DNA of 8,285 bases from Anaerolineales bacterium UBA3001 (lineage in GTDB: Bacteria; Chloroflexota; Anaerolineae; Anaerolineales; UBA11657): the NCBI GenBank assembly GCA_002346435.1, contig DDZT01000125.1:1-8285 (forward strand). The letters are read 5' to 3'. This document shows positions 1 to 5,239 of this stretch, piece after piece. Position numbers and translations under genes: made by a program. The notes under the pieces are model-generated. The model was not told the origin of the DNA and did no database searches. It was given only the letters and a program-made list of their open reading frames with translations. The number at the start of each line of letters is the position of its first letter. Position 1 is the stretch's first letter.

Positions 1-259
1 TTATGGTGACGGGTTGACCAATCTCGAACCCATCCACTTTGGTGCCTAAAGCACTGATTGTCCCTGCTGTTTCATGTCCCATTATGTGTGGAAGATCCAC
101 TCTTTGGTCCATAGCACCATTGAATATGTGTAGATCAGTACCGCATATTCCACTGTACGCTGGTTTAACTTGGATTTGAAGAGGGTCTGGTTGATTGGGT
201 ACATAATTCTTTACTACGATTTCCTTGCTACCAGAATAGTAGGCTGCAGACGTATTCAT
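1..259 (-). CDS. Zinc-dependent medium-chain alcohol/polyol dehydrogenase, N-terminal part (runs off left edge)
   Basis: The first 86 codons of a medium-chain dehydrogenase (MDR) are present, reading leftward from an ATG at 257-259; the rest lies beyond base 1. The GroES-like catalytic domain is recognisable. SGICGTDLHIFNG carries the catalytic-zinc cysteine (Cys39) and the usual GTD-H segment, and MGHETAGTI carries the His62-Glu63 pair. This pattern fits the threonine/sorbitol dehydrogenase-like group of NAD(P)-dependent cytoplasmic enzymes that oxidise a secondary alcohol of a sugar, polyol or hydroxy acid. Specificity cannot be read from this portion, and the structural-zinc loop and Rossmann domain are out of view. 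It follows the DppC-like permease on the same strand after an 82-base gap with no terminator-like hairpin, so it may be the last visible gene of the transporter operon. No strong Shine-Dalgarno stands before the ATG. The family call is firm; the role in the same sugar pathway is inferred from position. Confidence 0.85.
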   Translation of the reverse strand, partial: MNTSAAYYSGSKEIVVKNYVPNQPDPLQIQVKPAYSGICGTDLHIFNGAMDQRVDLPHIMGHETAGTISALGTKVDGFEIGQPVTI

Positions 260-341
260 GATCGAACGCCTATAATCAAAATATAACTGAAAAAACCTTG
301 CAAATTTGTTTTGTGTGTTTTAGACATTATTCTGCATTATC

Positions 342-1478
342 CTATTGTTTGTATGGATCTGCTGCATCACGGAGCCCATCTCCTATAAAGTTGAACGCCA
401 GTACTGTAACTATCACATATATAGCTGGAATAAATAGCCATGGGTGCAATGCTAGACTCCTTATATTTTGTGCATCTTGCAAGAGAACTCCCCAGCTGAC
501 AGCGGGAGGCCGTATGCCAATTTCTAAGAAGCTTAATGCGGTTTCTCCTAAAATCATCCCAGGAATGGATAGTGTGAGTATAACTATTAGGTAGCTGGCG
601 AACGATGGTAATAGATGCTTGACAATGATTTGAAAGTCGCTCATGTTAGATATCTTGGCAGCCATCACAAAATCGGCCTCGCGTAACTCCAAGAACTTAC
701 CTCGCACAGTACGTGCAAGAGTGGTCCATCCAACCGTTGCTAGGACAATTGTGATTCCAAAGTACACTTCTACAGACGACCAGTCATGTGGTAATGCTGC
801 TGCTAGTGCTATCCACAATGGTATTGATGGGATAGAGATAATGAACTCGATAATTCTTTGGATTATCATGTCGATAGCTCCACCAAAATATCCAGAAATA
901 CCGCCGATAATACTACCCAGAAAAAAGCTAAGTAATACTCCTACGAACCCGATAGAAAGGGAAATTCGCGAAGCATACATATTTCTTGAAAATAGATCTC
1001 GCCCGAATTCATCTGTACCGAAAGGGAAATAGTAACCTGGTGATTCAACTCCTATCAAATGTAAGTCCGTTTCAAAGATCCCCCAAAATTTATAAGGATG
1101 GGTACGTACCATGAATTGAATATCGTAACAATTACTAATATCCTCTTCAAATGTTCTCTCCAATGTGTCCATATTTAGGATATATTTGTAATCGCATACG
1201 AATGGACGTAAGTGGAATTTGCCTTGCTCATCGAAAAAATGTAAGTTCTGTGGAGGCATGGTAACATGATCTACGTCTCTTGCCTGGAAATCATTAAGTG
1301 ATAAAAATCCTGCAAATATTGCTATCGCATAAAATATTGCAAGCACAACAACTCCCACACGTGCTAGTTTGTGACGCTTAAATTTACGACGTACCAGTTC
1401 CCACTGGGACGCCACATAATAACTATCAGAAAATTCGGTACTAGTTGGCGCTTTTGTTTTTGTTAGTTTAGATAACAT
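342..1478 (-). CDS. ABC transporter permease, DppC/OppC-like
   Basis: This 378-residue inner-membrane permease forms half of the channel of a peptide/oligosaccharide-type ABC importer. A cytoplasmic N-terminus rich in Lys/Arg precedes helix 1 (about residues 41-61, the OppC_N region). A long outside loop (about 62-150) includes MPPQNLHFFDEQGKFHLRPF and FPFGTDEFGRDLFSR, the latter the hallmark GTDxxGRDxxSR of DppC/OppC proteins. The BPD_transp_1 domain with about five more helices spans 170-370. The C-terminus NFIGDGLRDAADP is also typical. The EAA loop, which contacts the ATPase, is at about 268-291 (FVMAAKISNMSD, then HLLP); it has Asn278 where the family normally has Gly, and Met272 in place of the first Glu. 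The ATG at 1476-1478 is preceded by AAGAGGA (1490-1496), which overlaps the stop codon of the upstream DppB-like gene, 16 bases away. That spacing implies one operon and paired translation. The call is strong; the substrate is inferred to be a sulfated sugar. Confidence 0.93.
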   Translation of the reverse strand: MLSKLTKTKAPTSTEFSDSYYVASQWELVRRKFKRHKLARVGVVVLAIFYAIAIFAGFLSLNDFQARDVDHVTMPPQNLHFFDEQGKFHLRPFVCDYKYILNMDTLERTFEEDISNCYDIQFMVRTHPYKFWGIFETDLHLIGVESPGYYFPFGTDEFGRDLFSRNMYASRISLSIGFVGVLLSFFLGSIIGGISGYFGGAIDMIIQRIIEFIISIPSIPLWIALAAALPHDWSSVEVYFGITIVLATVGWTTLARTVRGKFLELREADFVMAAKISNMSDFQIIVKHLLPSFASYLIVILTLSIPGMILGETALSFLEIGIRPPAVSWGVLLQDAQNIRSLALHPWLFIPAIYVIVTVLAFNFIGDGLRDAADPYKQ

Positions 1479-1494
1479 TTTGTTGTATGTCCTC

Positions 1495-2490
1495 TTATGA
1501 GCTGCTGCGCTCCATACGTATTCTAGGATCTACAACAACCAATAGCACATCAGATATAACAGTGCCTAATAAGGTCAATATGGTCAGGAAGAGCAGGATT
1601 GACCCTGCGAGATATGTGTCCTGCGTGATAAGTGCTCTTAGCATCATAGGTCCTGCAGTAGGTAGACCCAATACTATGGCTGTGATAGCTCCGCCTGATA
1701 TCAGATGTGGGAATAACCAAGCAAGATTACTGATTAAGGGATTCAGGCAAATTCTTACTGGATACTTGAACAATAATTTTGAACTGGATAGACCTTTGCT
1801 TCGTGCTGTAACAACATACTGTTTTTCAAGTTCATCTAGGAGTGTGGCCCGCAGCACGCGAATGAGACCAGCGGAACCTCCCGTGGCAACAACGAATACT
1901 GGTATAGGTAAATGTTTGGCTAAATCAAGCAGTTTTGCGACGCTCCATGGTGCATCCATAAATTCTTTAGAATAAAGTCCGCTGAGGTTAACTCCAAAAT
2001 ATCTTAGACCAATGAACAATAATACAAGTGCCAACATGAAATTGGGTATTGCGAGTCCAATAAATCCCCAGGTAGTAAATATGTAGTCTCCCCAAGAGTA
2101 TTGATGAGTAGCAGAATAGATACCAATAGGAATTGCAATTGCATAGGTGACGATTGTGCTTAAAAGAGCGATGGTTATGGTCAGTGACAATCTTTGTCCA
2201 ATTAGCTCTTTAACTGGTCTTTTCCAATCGAAGGAATAGCCAAGGTTGCCATTCGTAATTTGTTCCACCCACTTTATGTATCTTATGTGTGCAGGTTTAT
2301 CAAGACCGAATTCTTTTTGGATCTGCTGACGAGTTTCCTCACTAATCGTGTGTCCGGTTCCCTCTAGGCGGCTCACAAGTGTGGATACGTAATCTCCAGG
2401 AGGTAACTCAATTACTATGAAGGTAACTATTGTAGTAACCCATAGCAATATGATTAAGTAACCTAAGCGTTGTAAAAGATATTTTTTCAA
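1495..2490 (-). CDS. ABC transporter permease, DppB-like (second copy)
   Basis: This 331-residue DppB/OppB-type permease should partner the DppC-like protein in the inner membrane. It has helix 1 (about 9-29) followed by LPPGDY, an outside region to about residue 100, and the BPD_transp_1 domain from about 100 to 320 with five further helices. The EAA-type loop reads YVVTARSKGLSSSKLLFKYPVR (about 225-246) and keeps its central Gly233. The end, VVDPRIRMERSSS, matches the family's usual VDPR-R terminus. The start is a TTG at 2488-2490, preceded at 8 bases by AAAAGGAA (2499-2506); no in-frame ATG is nearby. The protein aligns without gaps to the gene just upstream (2579-3574), with 269 of 331 residues identical by my count, so the pair arose by tandem duplication. 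It lies 16 bases before the DppC-like gene. Whether both copies serve one transporter or two alternative ones cannot be told from sequence. Confidence 0.93.
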   Translation of the reverse strand: MKKYLLQRLGYLIILLWVTTIVTFIVIELPPGDYVSTLVSRLEGTGHTISEETRQQIQKEFGLDKPAHIRYIKWVEQITNGNLGYSFDWKRPVKELIGQRLSLTITIALLSTIVTYAIAIPIGIYSATHQYSWGDYIFTTWGFIGLAIPNFMLALVLLFIGLRYFGVNLSGLYSKEFMDAPWSVAKLLDLAKHLPIPVFVVATGGSAGLIRVLRATLLDELEKQYVVTARSKGLSSSKLLFKYPVRICLNPLISNLAWLFPHLISGGAITAIVLGLPTAGPMMLRALITQDTYLAGSILLFLTILTLLGTVISDVLLVVVDPRIRMERSSS

Positions 2491-2498
2491 ACCTAGAA

Positions 2499-2506
2499 TT
2501 CCTTTT
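2499..2506 (-). promoter_or_regulatory. Ribosome binding site setting a TTG start
   Basis: On the minus strand this reads AAAAGGAA and ends 8 bases before the TTG at 2488-2490. No in-frame ATG or GTG is close by, and the start aligns with that of the upstream paralogue, so it supports TTG as the true initiation codon of the second DppB-like gene. Confidence 0.6.
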
Positions 2507-2542
2507 GCCTATATTGCTTCACTAGGGGTTTCGAAGGGGGCA

Positions 2543-2556
2543 ATTTGTCGACAAAT
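2543..2556. repeat. Perfect 14-base palindrome between the two DppB-like genes
   Basis: ATTTGTCGACAAAT is a perfect palindrome within the 88-base gap between the permease copies. It has no T-run after it on the minus strand and a weak A+T stem, so it is not a convincing terminator. It could be a protein-binding site or an RNA processing/stability hairpin, or it could be chance. Confidence 0.35.
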
Positions 2557-2578
2557 ATCATTTTGCTCATAAATTGGT

Positions 2579-3574
2579 TTAAGATGTGCTCCGTTCCATA
2601 CGTATCCTCGGGTCAACTAATACAAGTAGAATATCAGAAACCGTTGTACCTATAAGTGTTAACATAGTCAGAAACAGTAAGATAGAACATGACAGGAATG
2701 TATCCTGGGTTAGCAAAGCTCTCAGCATCATAGGTCCTGCAGTAGGTAGACCCAATACTATAGCTGTTATAGCTCCTCCTGATATCAAATTTGGAAACAA
2801 CCAGGCCAAATTACTGACCAGAGGATTAAGGCACAGTCGAACTGGGTATTTGAAGAGCATTTTAGTATTGCTGAGACCTTTGCTTCGTGCAGTGATTACA
2901 TACTGTTTCTCCAATTCATCCAGTAGTGTTGCACGCAGTACGCGGATTAGACCAGCAGAACCTCCAGTTGCAACAACAAAAACCGGTATTGGCAAATGTT
3001 TGGCCAAATCAAGCAGTTTTGCCATGCTCCATGGTGCATCCATAAATTCCGGAGAATATAGACCACTTAGGTTAACTCCAAAATACCTTAGCCCAAAATA
3101 TAATAATGCCAGTGCCAGCATAAAATTGGGTACTGCCAGCCCAAAAAATCCCCAGGTGGTAAATATATAGTCACCTATAGAATATTGATGCGTAGCAGAA
3201 TAGATACCAATAGGAATCGCAATTGCATAGGTGACAATTGTGCTTAATAGAGCAATGGTTACGGTCAATGTTAGTCTTTGTCCAATTAACTCTGTCACAG
3301 GTTTTTTCCAATCGAAGGAATATCCGAGATTACCTTTTGCTGCAAGTGTTACCCATTTTACGTAGCGCATATGCGTGGGAAGATCTAGCCCAAACTCTTT
3401 TTTAATCGCCTGTCGCTTCTCTTCATCAACATGCTGCCCAGCTGCTTCAAGTCTGGATATTAGAGCGGAAGAATAATCTCCGGGAGGAAGTTGAACAATT
3501 ACAAAGGTAACAACTGTAGTTAACCACAACAGGAAGATCATATAGCCTAATCTTTTTATCAGGTAGTTTTTCAA
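2579..3574 (-). CDS. ABC transporter permease, DppB-like (first copy, operon leader)
   Basis: This is the first gene of the leftward operon, a 331-residue DppB/OppB-type inner-membrane permease with the same architecture as its neighbour. Helix 1 is followed by LPPGDY, there is an outside segment to about residue 100, and a BPD_transp_1 domain with an EAA-type loop (YVITARSKGLSNTKMLFKYPVR, about 225-246, central Gly233). The C-terminus is VDPRIRMERSTS. It starts with TTG (3572-3574), backed by TAAGGAA (3581-3587) at 6 bases; the paralogue also uses TTG at the equivalent codon. The two proteins differ mostly in residues 1-80 (32 of 62 differences), which face outside or lie in helix 1, whereas residues 81-290 differ at only 20 positions. 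An 88-base gap separates it from the second copy. A TATAAT-like box on the minus strand at 3610-3615 could drive the operon. The family call is firm; the substrate is unknown. Confidence 0.93.
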   Translation of the reverse strand: MKNYLIKRLGYMIFLLWLTTVVTFVIVQLPPGDYSSALISRLEAAGQHVDEEKRQAIKKEFGLDLPTHMRYVKWVTLAAKGNLGYSFDWKKPVTELIGQRLTLTVTIALLSTIVTYAIAIPIGIYSATHQYSIGDYIFTTWGFFGLAVPNFMLALALLYFGLRYFGVNLSGLYSPEFMDAPWSMAKLLDLAKHLPIPVFVVATGGSAGLIRVLRATLLDELEKQYVITARSKGLSNTKMLFKYPVRLCLNPLVSNLAWLFPNLISGGAITAIVLGLPTAGPMMLRALLTQDTFLSCSILLFLTMLTLIGTTVSDILLVLVDPRIRMERSTS

Positions 3575-3580
3575 AGCTTA

Positions 3581-3587
3581 TTCCTTA
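3581..3587 (-). promoter_or_regulatory. Ribosome binding site setting a TTG start
   Basis: On the minus strand this reads TAAGGAA and ends 6 bases before the TTG at 3572-3574. It supports TTG as the start of the first DppB-like permease, matching the start used by its paralogue. Confidence 0.6.
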
Positions 3588-3609
3588 ATTGCTTTATAGT
3601 TAGCTGCTT

Positions 3610-3615
3610 ATTATA
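3610..3615 (-). promoter_or_regulatory. Possible -10 box of the leftward transporter operon
   Basis: The minus strand reads TATAAT here, about 36 bases before the TTG start at 3574 and about 23 bases upstream of its ribosome binding site. At 17 bases further upstream, only a weak TTCTGG (3633-3638) could serve as a -35 box. The position suits a short leader, but the -35 match is poor, so the site may need an activator or may be chance. Confidence 0.4.
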
Positions 3616-3672
3616 AACTGATGCGCAAATAACCAGAATAACTAGCACGCATTTCTTACACTTTCTAATCTG

Positions 3673-3691
3673 ATCATGGTTATGCCATGAT
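3673..3691. promoter_or_regulatory. Operator-like inverted repeat (ATCATGG-5-CCATGAT)
   Basis: Two perfect 7-base arms, ATCATGG (3673-3679) and CCATGAT (3685-3691), flank TTATG. It lies in the divergent spacer, upstream of the possible leftward -10/-35 region (3610-3638). Size and symmetry suit a dimeric regulator such as a GntR- or LacI-family protein; no regulator gene is in the window, so the family is a guess. Confidence 0.4.
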
Positions 3692-3697
3692 GTTTGT

Positions 3698-3721
3698 ATA
3701 TACCATTGTGACTTGGTGTAT
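3698..3721. promoter_or_regulatory. Operator-like imperfect inverted repeat
   Basis: ATATACCA (3698-3705) faces TGGTGTAT (3714-3721) across 8 bases, with one mismatch (7 of 8 pairs). An overlapping near-palindrome TTGTATATACCA (3694-3705) resembles the T-GT-AC-A symmetry known for many GntR/FadR-type operators. Either reading suggests a transcription factor site in the divergent spacer; binding is unproven. Confidence 0.35.
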
Positions 3722-3724
3722 TGT

Positions 3725-3778
3725 AAACTATGACCACAAAGTTAGCAAAATTAATTGATAACTTTGTGGTCATAGTTT
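3725..3778. promoter_or_regulatory. Perfect 20-base inverted repeat, probable double operator
   Basis: Arms at 3725-3744 and 3759-3778 are exact reverse complements around a 14-base A+T-rich spacer. Each arm is itself a partial dyad of the form AACTnTGnnnnCAnAGTT, so the element can be read as two dimer-binding sites whose centres (3734.5 and 3768.5) lie 34 bases apart. It ends 14 bases before the TATAAT at 3793, covering where a -35 box should be. It lies upstream of both predicted transcription starts, so it would act as DNA rather than as an RNA hairpin. Repression or activation of the sulfatase operon, and perhaps the transporter operon, by a sugar-responsive regulator is the likely role. 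Confidence 0.6.
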
Positions 3779-3792
3779 GGCGTAGTGTGCAA

Positions 3793-3798
3793 TATAAT
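3793..3798 (+). promoter_or_regulatory. -10 box of the sulfatase operon
   Basis: A consensus TATAAT sits 8 bases before the ATG at 3807, with no recognisable TTGACA-like -35 at 16-18 bases; that place is filled by the right arm of the large inverted repeat. A start of transcription about 7 bases downstream would coincide with the start codon, giving a leaderless mRNA, which agrees with the lack of any Shine-Dalgarno. Confidence 0.5.
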
Positions 3799-3806
3799 AT
3801 GAATCT

Positions 3807-5123
3807 ATGATTAGCAAATCACATAGGCCCAATATACTTTTCATTATTGCCGATGATCACCGGCACAATGCGATTAATGCGTTAGGTGATTATCAAGTGG
3901 AAACACCTAATCTAGATGGTTTAGTGAATAAAGGTACTGCTCTGACAAACATGTATATCATGGGATCTACTGTGGGAGCAGTTTGTATGCCAAGTCGCGG
4001 GATGATGCTTACTGGCCGGAGCTTGTGGAGTATTGATGAGCCTGATCTCGGAGAATGGTCTTTGTGGCCAGAAATACTGAGAGAGTCGGGATATGTCACG
4101 TATGGTATTGGAAAATGGCATAACGAACGGAATTCTTTTTCCAAATGTTTCTCCGACGGGGCTGAGATATTTTTTGGCGGCATGTCAGATCATTATTCTG
4201 TACCTGTCCATAATTATGACCCTACTGGAGAATTTTCTGCTGATAATGCACGTGTTACACAAGAGTTCTCTACTGATCTTTTCACACAAGCCACTACTGA
4301 TTTTCTGCGCGACTATTCTGGTACTGATCCATTCTGTCTGTACGTAGCGTTCACTGCTCCGCACGATCCTCGCACTCCACCGCAGAGATTTACTTACAAT
4401 CCCAATGATATTGAGCTGCCTGGAAATTATCTTTCTCAACACCCATTTGATAACGGCGAAATGTATGTACGAGATGAATTGCTAGATAAACTGCCGAGAA
4501 CAGAAGATGCCATCAGGAAGCACATTGCAGACTATTATGGAATGGTTTCACATTTGGATAGTTCAATTGGCGCTATACTTCAGACTCTTGACGAAAGCGG
4601 TCTGTCAGAAAACACTGTAGTGATTTACACAGCCGATCATGGCCTAGCGTTAGGTCAACACGGATTGTTGGGCAAACAGAACCTTTATGAGCATAGTATC
4701 AAAGTTCCCTTTATTATCAGAGGACCACAAATACCTGCCAATGTCAAGCTGGAAGCATTTTGTTATCTTTATGATTTAGCCCCAACACTTTTTGATATGC
4801 TTGGAATAACTGTGCCTGGGTCTGTTGAGGGTCAGTCGTTTTGGGGAACCATTCTTAAGGGGGAACCCCATCGCACTATGATTTGTTCAGCCTACAAAAA
4901 CAAGCATCGTAGTGTTCGGAACAAACGTTATAAGCTAATTGAATACTATTTGGACGGTAATGTTAGGAGACAAATGTTCGATTTATTATTTGATCCGCTT
5001 GAGCTTGAGAATCTTTTGCGGAGTGAAAAGACACATCATAATTTATCATCTATGCAGTTAGCTTTGCGGGACTGGCAGGCGCATGTTTCTGATCCCATGA
5101 TGATAGATCAAACCAGTGAGTAA
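3807..5123 (+). CDS. Cytoplasmic type I sulfatase (formylglycine-dependent)
   Basis: This 438-residue member of the alkaline-phosphatase-superfamily sulfatases (S1) hydrolyses a sulfate ester. The expected active-site residues can all be placed: Asp16-Asp17 for calcium (IIADDH); Cys60-Met-Pro-Ser-Arg64 (CMPSR), where the Cys is converted to formylglycine; Lys103 and His105 (GIGKWH); His186 (APHDP); Asp277-His278 (YTADHG); and Lys290 (LLGK). The C-terminal subdomain is present (KRYKLIEYYLDG, MFDLLFDPLELENLL). The protein begins directly with RPNILFIIADD and has no signal peptide, so it works in the cytoplasm on an imported substrate. The ATG at 3807 is the natural start but lacks a Shine-Dalgarno; a TATAAT just upstream suggests a leaderless transcript. 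It heads the rightward gene set with a second sulfatase, a lactonase and an aldo/keto reductase. A sulfated L-fucose or L-galactose is the likely substrate by context only. A formylglycine-generating enzyme or anSME must be encoded elsewhere. Confidence 0.92.
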   Translation: MISKSHRPNILFIIADDHRHNAINALGDYQVETPNLDGLVNKGTALTNMYIMGSTVGAVCMPSRGMMLTGRSLWSIDEPDLGEWSLWPEILRESGYVTYGIGKWHNERNSFSKCFSDGAEIFFGGMSDHYSVPVHNYDPTGEFSADNARVTQEFSTDLFTQATTDFLRDYSGTDPFCLYVAFTAPHDPRTPPQRFTYNPNDIELPGNYLSQHPFDNGEMYVRDELLDKLPRTEDAIRKHIADYYGMVSHLDSSIGAILQTLDESGLSENTVVIYTADHGLALGQHGLLGKQNLYEHSIKVPFIIRGPQIPANVKLEAFCYLYDLAPTLFDMLGITVPGSVEGQSFWGTILKGEPHRTMICSAYKNKHRSVRNKRYKLIEYYLDGNVRRQMFDLLFDPLELENLLRSEKTHHNLSSMQLALRDWQAHVSDPMMIDQTSE

Positions 5124-5227
5124 TTATTTTGAATTCCTAAGCATTAATCTTGTGGAATGGCGCATATCTCGATGATAGATATACTTGCGTTAGGCTGGAT
5201 TTTTGGCAAGTATTACTTGAACAAATT

Positions 5228-5233
5228 GATAGG
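5228..5233 (+). promoter_or_regulatory. Weak ribosome binding site favouring the GTG start of the second sulfatase
   Basis: GATAGG ends 6 bases before the GTG at 5240-5242. It is a modest match, but it favours this codon over the upstream TTG at 5150, which has no such site and would add 30 residues with no resemblance to a sulfatase. Confidence 0.4.
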
Positions 5234-5239
5234 TTTATA

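Larger units (their letters stand above)
1495..3574 (-). repeat. Tandem duplication of a DppB-like permease gene
   Basis: The two 996-base genes at 1495-2490 and 2579-3574 form a direct repeat with a constant offset of 1084 bases and no internal gaps. Identity is patchy at the DNA level. For example, 1640-1677 and 2724-2761 match for 38 bases in a row and 2108-2133 matches 3192-3217 for 26, while other stretches carry many silent changes. The 88-base spacer is not itself repeated, apart from a purine-rich ribosome binding site in front of each start. This looks like an old duplication with some later conversion or strong local constraint, but no rate was calculated. Confidence 0.9.

Noticed and set aside
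1487..1975. Rightward open frame of 162 codons over the second DppB-like gene, with a similar frame at 2586-3170 over the first
   Set aside because: They recur only because the underlying permease genes are duplicates. They have no recognisable domain or ribosome binding site and lie wholly antisense to clear family members.
3725..3778. The large inverted repeat as a transcription terminator
   Set aside because: It lies between divergent genes, outside both predicted transcripts, has A+T-rich arms and no following T-run.
3725..3778. The large inverted repeat as terminal repeats of a small mobile element
   Set aside because: Only 14 bases separate the arms, and no flanking target-site duplication or transposase was seen.
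3799..3810. Three-codon frame (ATG AAT CTA TGA) overlapping the start of the first sulfatase
   Set aside because: It begins directly after the -10 box, so it would probably not be transcribed from that promoter, and it has no ribosome binding site.
5180..5185. TATACT in the gap between the two sulfatases as an internal promoter
   Set aside because: No -35 box is found at a suitable spacing; the gene order is explained by read-through from the first promoter, though an internal start cannot be excluded.
5150..5239. Upstream TTG extension of the second sulfatase by 30 residues
   Set aside because: The extension does not look like a signal peptide or sulfatase sequence, has no ribosome binding site, and the GTG at 5240 places the conserved first strand at the N-terminus as in the neighbour.
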